64,000 nt of DNA from Allacma fusca. Lineage: Eukaryota; Arthropoda; Collembola; Symphypleona; Sminthuridae. The position numbers and the translations under genes are program-made. The notes below the pieces were generated by a model. It had not been told where the DNA came from, made no database searches, and worked only from the letters and a program-made list of their open reading frames with translations. Positions 12,945 to 27,130 of the stretch are shown here, one piece after another (positions within the stretch are counted from its first letter, which is position 1; each line of letters opens with the position of its first letter). The stretch lies in the NCBI GenBank assembly GCA_947179485.1, contig OX359249.1:45459415-45523414 (forward strand), given 5' to 3'.

Positions 12945-15050
12945 AAATAGGAATTGTTCAGGCTCGTCCAAAAATTGCTTGCAGACTTATTAAGGTTACA
13001 TTATGCATATTTGCCCGATTACGCCCCTGTACCCCTCTCACCGGAAACAATTCAAGTAATGGCGCCAAAAGTATCTACCTCATGCATAGCATGTTTCTCG
13101 GACCTCCCTTGTATGTACATATCTAAATACAGAGAGATGTATGCCCAAATTGTATATCCCATATCCCTGGAATGATGTTAGACCATAATACTCCATAATA
13201 CCTGGGCGTACTTTTGGCATCCGAATAAATCTAGTAGGGTCTTCATGTATTCAAAATATCTGTACTATCTAACGCATGTATGTACATACATTAATGAAAT
13301 TGACAATGATTTAAGTACAGGGACAATTTCAGGGGTTGTTCTATTATTATAAATTTAGTGGAATGTTTGAATTTGCTCGGGCTTGTCTGTGAGTCGTGAA
13401 AGAACTGCAGAGAATGTGTTTATTCTTATGCTTTGGAGATATTAAAGACATATTTGTCAAGACGCGGAAACACTTTGTAAAGAAGAGCTGGGGAAATATT
13501 TGTGTGCCGGAGTCTGTTTGGGGATACATACAGAGGCCTAAATATATGTTACTGGAACGTTTTTCTGGTAACTGTTCCTAAGCCTTGACGAAGAACTGGA
13601 AACTATTCCTTACAAGTGTTCCATGAGTCAAACTCCATGTATTTATAAGAACTTCCTCTGTAGATCTTAGAATTATAAGGAAGTGTTCCTGTCTCTCTGC
13701 TTGACCTACATACATAGGTATAACTGTGTATAGGGAAGAAGGGTGCTAGAAACAAGAGCAAATGCTTTGGAAACATTCAGGTTTGTTCTGTTGTAAATTG
13801 ACAAAATTTACTAGTCTAGTTTCCTTCTTCCCTTCCTCCTCCCAACTTTTCCTAACTCGAATGACATGACAAATGATACAAATTAAATGGAGCTAGTTCA
13901 CAAGTCATGGTATATGGCTTGGAGTAGAAGCATCCCGGTAGTATTTCCATGCTTACATAGTCAAGAGACCCCTCAGTGCACTCATATAAGAGTGTGTCTA
14001 ACTGTCTCCAAAGTTGGGGGAGAAAGTTGGTCCAAAAATGTTGTTGCCATCTGCGAGAGGAGTTTTGTTTTTCGGCACAAGATTGCTGCATGAAATGTTG
14101 GAAAAACTTGACTCGTTTTCAGCTGATTGTTTCAAATCTGTTAACGAAATTGTCATTTAGACTGTTTATCTTCTTATCTCTCCGCTATTTTCTCACATTT
14201 TCGAGTCTGACGACAGTAAACAGCTTTGTCAGTCAACCAAGGGATCTTGAAAGAGCCCTCATATTCCTCCCTCCGTCCTGAGTTCCGAAAGATAACGTGC
14301 GCATAGCGAATCAACACAGAGGCAGACACACTTAACGCACCATAACGCATCAAGCTGGAGAGGAACATGCTAACCCAACTAGAGAGTGTCTATAGAGTTG
14401 GACCAATGTTTGAGCACGGATTTTTTGTACAGGATTTTTGGCATCAGGTCTTTTGCAAAGGAGGAATATTTTGCTATTACTATATCTATAGATATATTTA
14501 TTTATCTGTTTACTTTTGCCTACGCCAAAGTCAACTTGCTGTAGCCTTCTTCAATGTATGTCTGCGCTTGTGCAGCTCCCTGACCTCAGTGTACTCAGTC
14601 AATTCTTAAAAGGACTTGGGATCCTGGAAAGAAAATATTTGTCTCGAGCTGTTGTTTTTCTTTGCTTTTGTATGTTTGATTCGACGCTACTATATAGGCT
14701 CCCTGTCATTAGGCCACTAACCTTTTGTTGGTATCTCCAACTGCTGGCGTACATATGTACATAATTAATTCTATAGGTCCACGTAAGCTAGGGTGTAGAG
14801 CGGGACTTCTAATATTTCTTACTTTTGATACTTGTTTAAATGACTATAACCCTTCTGTTCGTTCCTTTCTGTGAAATATGTTCCTTGCAGACGAAATAAA
14901 AGGCAACACTTCGGGACAAGGATTCTACTAAAAATTATTATATGGTACATGGCTTGAGAGCACTTGGTAATCCCGTTTACAATTAACTGGAGGGAAAACT
15001 AATGTTTCCAGTGAGGTGCTTTTTGTAGAGATTTGTGATTCGAAGAAATG

Positions 15051-15098
15051 CACACACACACACACACACGTATGTATGTATGTACGTATGTATGTATG
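15051..15098 (+). repeat. (CA)n joined to (GTAT)n
   Basis: About nine CA units directly followed by about seven GTAT-type units with one ACG variant. Confidence 0.97.
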
Positions 15099-16130
15099 AA
15101 CGCCCATTCTTACATGAACACACACTTGAGTTGAGCTGAACATTCGTTGGAAGGGTTTAGATGGAATAAAATAAATAGGCGAGAATCTAATTCCTTGAGT
15201 GAATTAAAATTTGCAACTATAGTGCGTTGAACCTGGGCATTAAATTCAAACGAAGGAGGGAATAACACTTGGTATATGGTAATTTCAAACTTGAGACAAG
15301 TAGAGGTAACGAGGCCGTTTTGAGTCGGAATCAGTTTCCCAATACACCATCCGGCTTTGACGAAATCTATTGATCCGATGAAATGCTTGGGTTGGATGGG
15401 ACTTTACTTTTACACTCTAGTAGCTTGTATATATGTAGATATAGACGGCTATTCCTAGAAATGGTAACTTAATATTTTGGAAGTGTGTGAATCTTTTCAC
15501 CAGAAGATCAGCTTTCAGGTTCGAGTCAATGCTTCTCAATCCGGTGTTTTTGCCCCTGGCATAACACAGTGTGGGTGGCTGGGCTTAAACAATGTTCTTG
15601 AAAATATTCCGTTCCTTTTTTCCTTAAAAAGACCATCAGCCCTGAACTCTGAAATTGTACGGGGATTTTACGCATTTCCATGTCCAGTAGGTAGTGGGCT
15701 CGCACATATGTATGTATAAATAGATACTGTGGACGGGTGCTATTTCAGTGTAGAAAATAATAATAATAAAATTGTTGTTGTTGTAGTCAGAATAGGAAAT
15801 TGAAATCAAATTATGACTCTCGGCTTGTAGGATTCCTTTATATAAGGAGACCCTATGAACTGTCCGCATATACATACATGCATGCACTCCGATACTTACA
15901 CAAGTGCTGTTGAGAGTTGAGTTGCTTTTCCAATTACGTAGCGACGGCTCTCAAATTTATTCAAGTACCATTTGCTAAATTCAATCAATAATTGTGAGGA
16001 TCAAGTGAATCAGCACTTTAGCGCTAGTAGTTCCTTATAAAAATATATACTTTCACTTGGGAAGTATATGGACGAGAGTCCTATGTGGGATGCTCGCTCG
16101 AGAAATCTCAGACTCCTGCCCTGCCATACC

Positions 16131-16135
<5 letters not shown>

Positions 16136-16162
<27 letters not shown>

Positions 16163-16174
16163 TCTCTCTCTCTC
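16136..16174 (+). repeat. (CT)n microsatellite
   Basis: About 19 CT units with a single GCTC interruption. Confidence 0.97.
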
Positions 16175-18030
16175 CCCTCTCCTGTCTAGAAGCCATGACT
16201 TCTCCACCCTGTCATAGGACGACGGAGGTATGCGTATGCAACCTTGGCAGTAGTCTCCTGTGTCTGAATGCTGGAAATCTGTTATCAATATGAAATGATA
16301 TATCCATATTTTCCCCCCGACATCTCCAAGCTTTCTCTAAAGGAGTCTTAAAAACATCCTTGTATCCTTCTGTCTGGGAGTACACATAGAATTACTACCT
16401 AGCCCCTTGGTCTGTATCTACATATTTGAAATTCTAAAGGTTGTTGGGGGTATATTTGAGCTGGTGAGAGGTGTGGACGTGGGAAGGCACACTTTGACTT
16501 GCAGACACTACAACTGAATCCTATCGGGAGTGGAAAGTGAAACAGGGGAAGAGAAAGCTGGGATGTAATATTAACGTCGTTTCCACCAACTGTCAGCCTC
16601 TTATAGGGGTCGTTATGGGGAAAAATTCGAAAATGTTAAGACTGCGATTCCCCTTGATTTATCAAACTACAATAAAAGTTCAACTGTACCAAATCACCTG
16701 CTTGGATCATAAATCAAAAGTATTTTATATTAGAAAAAGTGACATTTTTACTATTTTCAAACTTTTCTAATCTTGACCTCAAGGAAAAAAAGTTGGGATT
16801 GTAGGAATGTGTACGGATAGTATGTATGTATCTACGTATACATAATATGTATCTATCTATATATTTTTTCTTTTTTTTTTGTACATACGGAATATAAATC
16901 TAACCTTTTGTACATAAGATGGGTTCCTTCACTTTCCCATAATCAAAAACTTCTTGCCTCCCATTACTTTCTTCATCTTTTGAAGTTTAATACAGTATTA
17001 TTCTTCCGGCTGGAATTCTTCGTTTGTACTTCCCGCTCCCTCAGATGGGTTTTCTAATTCTGTATTTATTCATGGACATTGTGTACGTACACATAGGTTT
17101 GCATAGTTACTGTAGGCGTGTAGCTCCCAGTAATTTTTTTTATTGAGAGTAGACTTTCAATGTAATTGAAATATAGATTCTATCCTTGCTGACAATTTTT
17201 TTCTTGAGAAAAAGGTAAAAGAGGGGAGAGAGAGAGAGAGAGAGAGGGAGAAATAAAAACGAACGAAAGAGAGAACTCAAACGTAAATATATGATGAATG
17301 AAATTTGTTTACTTTGTCGTATTAAGGACTATCCATGTTCGTTGAATCATTCAGTACGAAATAAAGCGCTTGAGATGGTACTCACACATAATAGACGTAT
17401 GTATCTCCTTATAGGGTAATAAACATGCCTCCACATGATGCTTATAGATGTAAAGCATGGAAGTTCGGGAAAGAAGCTAAAAAAATGGGAGCTGATTGAA
17501 ATATATAGAAAAGGTAGGCTTTTACATGGGACGAGTTTTTGTATGAAAAAAAAACTGTAGTGTAGTGTTGCTTGAAAAACAGGACATGCTAAGAAAGGAA
17601 GGACAATAGGAAGAAGAGGAAGACGAAGAGAGCACAATTTGAGGGGAGAGAAGTGTTTTTTGTCCTGTTTTTGTGCAAAGTGAAACGTACGGAGGGAGAC
17701 GAGAGAGCTGGTTCGGAGAAAGGAATGAGTAAAAGTGAAAGAAATATCTCTTAATCAAAAGAGCTGCTCATTCGCTCCAATGTTTTCTTCCCTTTTTGCC
17801 GTCTTTGAGCCTGACTTTATTGTGAGATAAATGAATGCATTATGGGAGTCTCAAGGGGAGGTAAAGTGTAGGTAAAGGAGCACAATATTAAAATCATATC
17901 TTTTTTTTTGATGGCCAAGTGGAAGCACCTCTTATAAGGACTAATACCTTCACATGATACATCTACTGCTACAAACTATAACTACCTCTGCGAATAGTAT
18001 TTGAGAGCTCTATTGGGAATTTCGCAAAGC

Positions 18031-18065
18031 CTCTCTCTCTCTCTCTCTCTCTCACTCTCTCTCAC
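18031..18065 (+). repeat. (CT)n microsatellite
   Basis: About 16 CT units with CACT interruptions at the 3' end, followed by a CAGT/CACT-rich stretch. Confidence 0.97.
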
Positions 18066-20918
18066 TCAGTCAGTCACTCACTCTCGCTTCTCTCGGGGTG
18101 TACGATGTTGTGCTACGTGGACGAGTAAAAAAAATGTGTGCTAGGCGTAGGTGAGCATTATATAGATATATAGTTACGTGATGCGTAGATATATTATGTT
18201 GCTCGTTAAGCGTAGTTATGTAACTTATGTATCTCTAGCACTTACATATATTTGTATTTATATGTGAGTATACATACATACATATGCATCCCTATGTACA
18301 CACGTATATGTGAAAGGAAAATAACCAACAAAAGGAAAGGGATCTCCCTCTACCCTGCACTTTGTATCTATACGAGCCCAAATGCGGCGGAAAGTTTTTT
18401 TCCCAAGGAATATAAAATATACGCTGACTATGTAAAGAGCTTAAGTCAAATAGAACTGATGGATGAGTCTAGAAATGAGCTATCGTGAAGAGTACATGCA
18501 TCAAATGTCGTACCCACCTGCTTTTCCGGTGATATTTTAATATGCTTTCCTCGTTCTTCCCAGTCTTCCTTGAGGGTCGTTCCATCATCAATATGATAGC
18601 TACCATTTTGCATAATTAAATAATTTATTAACTTTTTCCATGTGAATTTTTTAAGTAATATTGTGAAATTACTTATCTTCATGGGGACTCCCATGCTTGC
18701 AAGGAAACTTTATTTGACGGGAATATTTATGTGTTGGGTACAAAGAAAAGGTCTTTGCCAACATTTTAAAAGGAGTCGTGCCTACTTGTGTCGGGAATTA
18801 TTTTAAAAATGGGATCGTCGAATCAAGTGTTATTTTTTAATATTTTTCCGGACGGTATTTTGGTTTAATTGCTCGTAAACCATTTAGGGGGAAATGTTAT
18901 GGAAATATTTGATGAGGGGTAATTGTGGGTAAAGAGAGGTATTTGAGGGACAAGGCACGGTAGTGTGAAAAAGTCGGGTGATAAAACAATAACGTTATTT
19001 TAGGTCGTATTAGTATTACTGCTTTTGTTATTTGTGGTGTCATGGACTTTTTATGGGACAAATATCCTCTCATGTAAATAATTATTTCATTAACCCAGTT
19101 TTTGTTGTATCTCTGGAAGTAATCACTTTTAATGTGGACGACGTCCGTATAGTCTTTCCCCTTCGTTTATGGAACTTATATGGACTTGTGTAGTTTATTA
19201 TTATTTTTTTTTTTACAACTTATTCATTGTAGAGAGGAGGGAATTGCGTGGAAGTAATTTCATGTGTGGATGTGAGCGGGAGGTTTTTTGATCTCTTTGT
19301 TTTCCTAAAGGTATTAAGTGTGGAATAATACTAGGGTTATGGGGGTATCAAGTTCTGTTGTTGGAATGGTTCACGTTTAACCTTAAGGCTTATGCTTTGC
19401 GAGAGGAACTTAATGGCTTCAGTTTTCAATGTGCATTTTCAATTTAAGCTTCAAGAGCATACCTGATAAGGGTTTAAATTCCCCGCTCAAAATTAAAAAC
19501 AGTTAATTAATAGTACTGCCTTCCCTCACATCCCTTTAGGTTTGGGGAGCATGATTTATTATTCTATTTAACTTTTGTTTCCATTGAGTTAGGATGGGTT
19601 CATGGGGAGGGAGACCTTTAGCGCCGGGGGGAGGGGGAATGTTTATTTTATATTTTTACATTACTGTCACTTCCGTAATTAATTAAATTGTTTTATTTTC
19701 CTTCCAAGGAAAAATTGCAACATGCTTTGTAAATACTTGGAAATGATAGTTTGATATTTACCATATGTCTTTGACTGTTACGGTAAATCTGTTCATTTTT
19801 CATGGAATGTTTTTGATGGGGAAAGTTGACGGTGAGTAATTAAACATTTCTTAGTTGGAGTTCAGGGATGGTTTTGTTTATTAGAGCGGGTTCCAGGGAG
19901 CCGTGATCAATGAACGTAACCCTCACTATTTCGATTGACGAAATGATTTTGTTCTTTGTAACACAATAATTACTTTCGACAGTATAGAGATTGTTTGAAC
20001 TTGGGAGGAAGATTAAATTCATTCGTGTTATTTCCACTATCCGGTTGTTGTCTTCTGGCCCAGATATCGACTTTATTGGTTCGTCTGTTTTGTCTTTCAG
20101 TCTGAGTTACCCTTCCTCGTGACTTGAGTCTGCCTCACAATTTGTTGACCTTCAATCTTCCCTCACTCCGTTCTGCTTGAGCGGTCTTCAGCCTTTCAGT
20201 TCCATCATTTAGCTATATTTTCTTCAGTATTAGAAAGTAACTTGGGTTCTCTCTCTCTCTCCCAACTGCTTCCATTGTGATGGTACTTAAGTAATAGGGC
20301 TTGACACAAATGTTAGTTTCGGTGGGTTCCTTCCAACTCCAATGATCTGTCCTGACGTTCTGTCTGCCGTTGACATCTTCTCCCCTAACTACTACAAGCG
20401 GACTGATAATGACTCTAACAATAATAAGATGGGCAGGGTTTATATTGTACTACTTGGACTTGCCTTCATTCACTGAGCAGATACTATTTTGTAGTAGTGT
20501 GTATTTGAGATTCTGAGTTGAGTTAGACTCCACGAAGGAACTCGTTTTAGAGGAACATTTGGAGGGGAGGGGGTTTTTGAGGAAGTTTAGAATTGAAACT
20601 AGTAGCTAGTCCCGGGGAATTTCTGATCCGTGTTACTTATATGGACTTATTTCCATAAATTTTAAATGCGGAGCAAAGTAGAAAAAGAGAAGATGAAAGG
20701 TACAGGCATGCATCTGCTAGTATTCATTTTTATCATTCGCTGGTTATCTCCTCAAAAAAAAGTAATATTCGTGTGGGAACTGGTCCTCACATTTTCCTCA
20801 CGACAGATACATACATACATATGCGTACATACGTATATACCTGGTGCTGTTATCATAGCTAGTGATGCTGGGATGATTGCGTAATTATTTAGGATTTATC
20901 CAGGATTTATAACTATAT

Positions 20919-20948
20919 AGTATCTATATATATAGATATATAGATACT
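20919..20948 (+). repeat. Near-perfect 30-nt palindrome
   Basis: The two 15-nt halves, AGTATCTATATATAT and AGATATATAGATACT, are reverse complements with one mismatch. This could extrude as a cruciform or fold as an RNA hairpin. Confidence 0.9.
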
Positions 20949-21654
20949 GGGAGATGTGCATATGCAGATATTTGTATGAAAACTGAGGCTCCAAGAATAT
21001 CTAGAGATTGGGTGAATTGCAGAATATAATTTTCTCGGAACATCCTTCGTTCCTATTTCCAACGAGTATCTAATTCCATCTTTCTCCATCATACAGTGTT
21101 TTCCTCTTGAAATGACTACACGTATGTGCGGGGATGTAAGCTCAGGCTGTGAGTATATAAATTGAAATATATTCGGAGGATTTCATTTTTTTTTATGAGA
21201 GTCACAGCTTATAAATTTCAGTGGAGTGCTCTAAATCAGACTTTAATCTGAAACTATGGTAACTGATGATTTGCGGGAGGAAGTAACTATTCCCTCTCCA
21301 AAGCCTGTGTTTTCGAGGATGACAAGGTCCTTGCTCTTATAGTAGTACCACTCACAGAATATAGGGAATTTGAGGGGAGCTATGTATGTTGATGGTTTTC
21401 ATTGGAGGAGGAGAACATGTATGAAGAAATTATTTGGGGTTTTATGAGCACAAAAACCAGCTCACCCGGCTTGGCTTATTGATGAGATCACTTATTATAA
21501 ATTTTGTTTTCATGTTAAGTCTGGCGTGTATCATCCCACAGAGTATCTATTGATACTGCCGCGTATTAAAATGTGAGGTATAATAAGTATAGTTATATTT
21601 TATTGGGTGGCATGGAAACTTTTCCCTCATCACTTTCGGTTAGTGAGGGAAAAC

Positions 21655-21684
21655 GACGACGACGACGATGATGACGACGACGAC
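21655..21684 (+). repeat. (GAC/GAT)n trinucleotide repeat
   Basis: Ten GAY triplets. In one frame they would encode ten aspartates inside a 72-codon open frame (21607-21825) that has no other coding feature. Confidence 0.93.
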
Positions 21685-21885
21685 AGAGGCGGAAGAGGCA
21701 GTCAATTGAGAGATGTGAAATTTCATGCTAATAGTACTTCACGTGTTGGTATCTTTTTTTTTCTCTCTGTGGATGACATGACTCCAACTCCGCCAACCAT
21801 TATACTTTACTTATGTTTCCTCTGAGATATAGCTTTTGTCTCTCCGTTTTTCTCTGAAGGGTTTCAGGGGTTGGGTTGCTTTCAA

Positions 21886-21907
21886 AGAGAGAGAGAGAGA
21901 GAGAGAG
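21886..21907 (+). repeat. (GA)n microsatellite
   Basis: About 11 GA units. Confidence 0.95.
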
Positions 21908-21977
21908 TATTGTCATTTATAGATAAAAGTATGGGGAAAAAGTGAATCAAGTGCGAAAAGTATATAGGTATAATAAA

Positions 21978-21986
<9 letters not shown>

Positions 21987-22012
<26 letters not shown>
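21987..22012 (+). repeat. (GTAT)n tetranucleotide repeat
   Basis: Six to seven GTAT units following an ATATAT stretch. Confidence 0.95.
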
Positions 22013-22722
22013 GTTCGTATGCATACCCATGTTTGTACGTATGTAATATATATACTGTAGATATTAGAAGTAGCAAGCCCTACATGGTTGTCATGGTATT
22101 TTTTTTTTGAGGCAGAAAGTCGTTTTTCGCCCGTTCAATCTTTTGCAGTATGGGCTAACACCAAGTTATTACATTGAATCGACGAGGGTCCACTTGAATT
22201 ATTATCTGCCATCCATGTATCTTCCTCTCCATGTCGAGCCTGCATGTAGGGAAGGAATAAGAGCATCTAGTATGTAAGGACCCTGCTGGCTTCAGACGCT
22301 CAGACACACCACTAGAATTTAGTTTGAAATCATGTGTTGAAAATAGAGATACCCCCGTAAGTTTGTAATGGTATGGTGTAGTCCCTGTTGTAGTTGGTGC
22401 TGGAGCCGCCACTGTAGTATCTATTGAGTGGAGTTAGTACATGAGGTCGGTTCTCAAATTGTATCGTCCTGGCCGGTGAAGGTTGGACTCAACTAAAAGA
22501 TGTGGTCTCGTCCAAGAGTAAGGTAAAATGGACGTGAAGACAAGGGGACAGAGGCTTCAATGGATACAAGTGTGTACCATATGCCATGGACAGAGCATTG
22601 AGTAATAGATTCGATTTCGATTTTTATGGCCTTAGCAGGACTACACATATTATTCTACTTCCAATTGGTTTTCAACTTGACGGTCGAAAGCATGAACATG
22701 CTACTCTGCTCTTCCTCCATAT

Positions 22723-22745
22723 TCTCTCTCTCTCTCTCTCTCTCT

Positions 22746-22798
<53 letters not shown>
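22723..22798 (+). repeat. (CT)n with internal T6
   Basis: Two CT blocks separated by a T run at 22745-22750, together about 75 nt. Frames through it encode Ser-Leu repeats, which explains the spurious open frames at 22586-22958. Confidence 0.98.
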
Positions 22799-22800
<2 letters not shown>

Positions 22801-23133
22801 TCATTCAGACTAAAGTTCACTCTCAAAATATATTTCTTGCTTTACAAAATCCTCGAACTCAGATTCGTATTACCATTCGGAGTAGGTCCAGAGCTATACG
22901 TGCAGTGCAAGGGCAATGGAGGGATATACATTTTTCCCCCTTTACCAGTGAAGGATAGTTGATGTTGTGTTGTGAGCATCGTAACTTTTAGAGATCGCTC
23001 GCTTTATCTTCAGGACTGTTTATCTCTGTAGTATCTATTACTGCTCCTGAGATCTTATGCATGGAGTAAAAACCATGGGAAGTGAGTATGAAGTTCCAAG
23101 AGGGACTTAAATGTGTCAGGGTGCATAGTATCA

Positions 23134-23160
23134 GTATGTATGTATGTATGTATGTATGTA
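23134..23160 (+). repeat. (GTAT)n tetranucleotide repeat
   Basis: Seven GTAT units followed by TCTATCTGTATG. Confidence 0.95.
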
Positions 23161-25287
23161 TCTATCTGTATGTACGGATGTGTCTGGGTGCACTTCCTTC
23201 AGTGCAAACAATGGGGGAGAGAAAGAGGATCATATCCGCAACTTCAGTCACACTTGTGCAAATGTTCTCTCCAACTGTTACAACAGCTAGCTAAAATGTG
23301 TACATATTTTGAGTTATTATGAAATTTAAGGGGGCTAAATGCATCTGCCTACTTGGTTCCCAGTTTGTCTGCTTTGAGAACCGTCGTAGTCACTGTAAGT
23401 ACCTATAAATATTGTTAAGTTGCGGACCGTGTTCCATATGGAAAAGTCCATTTAATGATTATGCATGCAACTTCCCGGCAGATTATTTTTGAATGAATAC
23501 TGATTAATGTTGGCTCATCCCGGAGCACCTTTTTAAGTGCCTCTACTCCGTTGGATTTACATTAATAGGTTTGGGTAGGGGAGCCATGTAGGCAGGGATG
23601 TAGTCCTAGGACAGTTTGAGGGAGTGCATATATCCCGTATCTGTGTTAAAGGGAGAGCCTCTGTGACGTCCGTGTGTAATTAGTTGAGTAATTACGTTAT
23701 GCGTCAAATTACTGACACTGAATGCTGTAAATGTTCTCCTGGATTTCCAAGAAATCAGAGCACATGCGTCCCAGTTCTTTCTATGACAGTGGAAGTGTTT
23801 CCAAACACGGAGTGGGAGATGTTCAAAGATATTTGTTTCCAGAAATTTGCATACTTACTTTCTTCCTTTCTGGAGATAAATTTCTAAGTCTCCTTGTTGT
23901 TCTTTCGGGGATTTCATGTGTAAAGGGATTTTCCCAGAAAGTATGTTATATGCAGTACAATTTGTACCTCTCAATTATGCTCATATTATGTACTGGAAAT
24001 TGTACTTACATTTATTGACAATCTTAATGAGAAGGACTGTAGTACACTTACGGTTGGCCGGATTTTCATGATTTGATTTCATCGAACTATTATGGCTCCG
24101 CTCCTCATGTGTGATGAGTTTGAATAGGAGCTAGGAGTTGAATGAGTTGGGACAAAGTGAGTTATACATTTTACCCCCCCCCCTTCTCATTCTGTGGCTC
24201 ACCTAAGGGAGGATCCACAATTCTACTTCCTTCCAGTTTTGAGTAAATTTTGTTCTAAATTTCCTAAAAGTTTCCCTAAAAGTTTTTCCTAGTATTTAGA
24301 AAATCTGGAATAAAATTTAATATTAAACTGAGGGAATACAATATTGGATGAGAAACTCCGGTCTATGGGCTAGAGGGGGGCAGATGCTATAACCAACCAG
24401 TAAAATATGGAGATAGATATAAGGTACGGAGGTATCTATATCTATACATACGTACATATCTACTTACGTATTATGAAGGTGTGTGATCACGCCGGTCGTT
24501 AGAAATGTTATGTACTGAATTCAGGGCTTCTGCTCACGGCACAGCTCGCATGGGTGGTCAGACACGATAATGATGATGATGGGGCTGAAATGTGAAAAGG
24601 AAGGGAAGCAGGAAAGGAAGATATACAGTTTAGGAATAAACATGCATTATTTGTTGTAGTTTTAGTTAGCTTTGGGCTGCACGTCCTCCCATGTTATGGA
24701 CGGGGATTCGGGGAAATTCGCATAGTCGCGGTGTTGTTTGCATGAGAAAAGGATGTGGGTCGCTTATTGCAATTTACTCTGTCTCATTGCATTAGAGTCA
24801 AAGTTTGGAACTTGACAAGAGAGAAAGGGAGAAAGTACGCGCGAGGAATTTCCGTACTCTCAGTGTCACAATTTCAATATGTTTGTGGTTGCTGAATTCA
24901 TGACGAGGTTCCTTTTGATATTAGGCATGAAGAGCATTTAAAATTTAACTCTACCACGGAATTTACGCTGACGTAAAATGTCACTATCTATGTACTTTTA
25001 TCCCGACAAAATTTCCCCCTTTTACCCCTTGTTCGATGTTCCCATCTCTCTGTGCTGGAGTAGTCTAGATAGAATTTCCAATCCAGCCCAGATCTGATTA
25101 GTTACTAGTTCTGGCTGGGAAGTCGTGGAAGTGTGTGATTGTATGAAGTCCCGTGGTATTTATTTATGTAAATAATTGTGTGAAGGTACGGATACGTAAT
25201 TACATAATATGTAGCCATGTATCATGGGGGAGTCGGGGTTTGGGGAATGGGACTTCCTTGCATTGCAATGATAATTATGTTGAATGC

Positions 25288-25290
<3 letters not shown>

Positions 25291-25322
<32 letters not shown>

Positions 25323-25324
25323 AC
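25291..25324 (+). repeat. (CA)n microsatellite
   Basis: About 16 CA units with one TA interruption. Confidence 0.97.
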
Positions 25325-27055
25325 GTTATCGTTATTTATAGATGAGAGAGAGAGGAAATTTTATCTCCATTATGGAAGATGTCAGTTTAATCTGATTTTT
25401 TGAGGCTTTTATGTAAAATGTAACGGAAATTTACTTAACCGAAAATTGGTAAATTAGATTGCTTCCGTTTCTTCTCCTGGTGCCTGTCTCACTCGGAGCC
25501 TCCACTTTCCTATATCTATCTATACTTTTGCATACATTTTTTTTTAAATGGCAGGAGTGACATGTGAAAATTGGTTTCACTTTTTTTTAGCCATCATATA
25601 CTTACACGGATGTAATTATATACAAGGAGACCTTCACACAAAGTCACAATCAGGGAAGCCTTTTATAGCCACGGTGCACTCAACCAGCATTAACTTTTTG
25701 TTATTAACATTAGTTCGTGGAAAGGAAAAAAGCCACATGCATTTAGGTTATGGTAGAGGCGACACACACACACACACTCAGCCAGGCCTCTTGCTAAAAG
25801 TACATACACTTACAATGGACCTCCCTATCTACAGTATAGCTATGCATGCACTCATGTATGTACGTACATACCTTTCGCAAAAAAAAGGTGAAATGAGTTT
25901 CAAAGGGGAGCGTTACTATCTACATGTATGGGTACAGAAGTTAAGCTTTAAATGCGTCCCACAGACGTAGACAGCCTCACTCGTCTACTACAGACACGTA
26001 CATATATAGCCCCACACCTAACACTGTACTGTAGTGACTCAAAATGAAGAAAGTTTTTGTGGGGAAAGCTCAGTGAAGAACATGTCGGATAGGTTTTTAT
26101 TTACTAACAAAAGAGTGGTTAGGTCGACAGTCAGACCTTCCAAAAGCCCTGGGATAAAATTTTAGCCACAAATATGAACAGACTTGTAAGTGCTCACACA
26201 AATGCACATATGTACATACTTTTACACTTTTACCCCATACCACCCATACTAAGTAAGAGATATAAGTACAATGACTGAGAGAGAGAGGGAGAGAGAGAGA
26301 GAGAAGAAAACATTATATGGAGCAAAAGTGGTAGGAGAGTGAAAGAAAGGGAGAAACATATGAGTATGTATATGTCAAGTGCAAAAGCATTTCCTATGTA
26401 TTTATACTACTCAAGTTCAAATCTTCCAGAGTAAATTATGCTTTGCTTCTTCACCTTCTCCCCTTGCAAGCTTTCCAAATCGAAAGTGAATCTGATAAAC
26501 CACGGGATTTCTTTTTTCTTGAGAATGTCGTTAAATTGAAGGATAATAGTAGAACTGGTACATTAAAACCGTTCAAAGTTCCATGCATATGGGGAGGTGC
26601 TCCTACCTCTCAGTTCACTCTCCTTTGAGGAACATAAATCGAAATTGCTTCTTTAAAATTCTTCTATTTTTCTTTCAACTATGCCTAAACGAAGGGAAGT
26701 CAGTGGTTAGATTGCTTTGCTTGTGCAAACTTGATGTGTTTGTGAGCTCATTGTATGTGAATAAAGATGTGTGTGTGTGTGTGTGTGTAGCTGTGACGAG
26801 AAACTCCGCTCTATCATATGTGTAAAGTGTGTTTGAGGGAGTTTTTTGTTCATACTTTATTATCTAAGCTGCCTTTCAATATTAAGCCGAACAATGCTGA
26901 TACGCTTTATTTTCATGGTAAATTTCAAACTTTTCAATGGAAGTTTTCATGTGTAAAATGGGCGCACATTTACGGTATACAATGCTTTTCTCATTTTGGT
27001 AGTAACAGAACGTCACAAGCGTCACTTACTTTCCTCGCTCCCCGCTTCCTTTCAT

Positions 27056-27058
<3 letters not shown>

Positions 27059-27121
<63 letters not shown>

Positions 27122-27130
27122 AGTGTGTGT
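27059..27130 (+). repeat. (GT)n microsatellite before Nbea exon 1
   Basis: About 30 uninterrupted GT units (27059-27119) followed by agagtgtgtgtgc. It ends 113 nt upstream of the exon 1 acceptor, so the pre-mRNA would carry a long UG repeat close to a 3' splice site. Confidence 0.98.

Noticed and set aside
15515-15530. ggttcgagtc, resembling a tRNA B-box
   Set aside because: No A-box at the proper spacing and no cloverleaf could be drawn around it.
21607-21825. 72-codon frame with a ten-aspartate run
   Set aside because: The only notable feature is the GAC/GAT repeat itself; the flanks look non-coding.
25548-25970. 140-codon plus-strand open frame
   Set aside because: Includes a CA-repeat-encoded Thr/His stretch and random-looking composition; no domain recognised.
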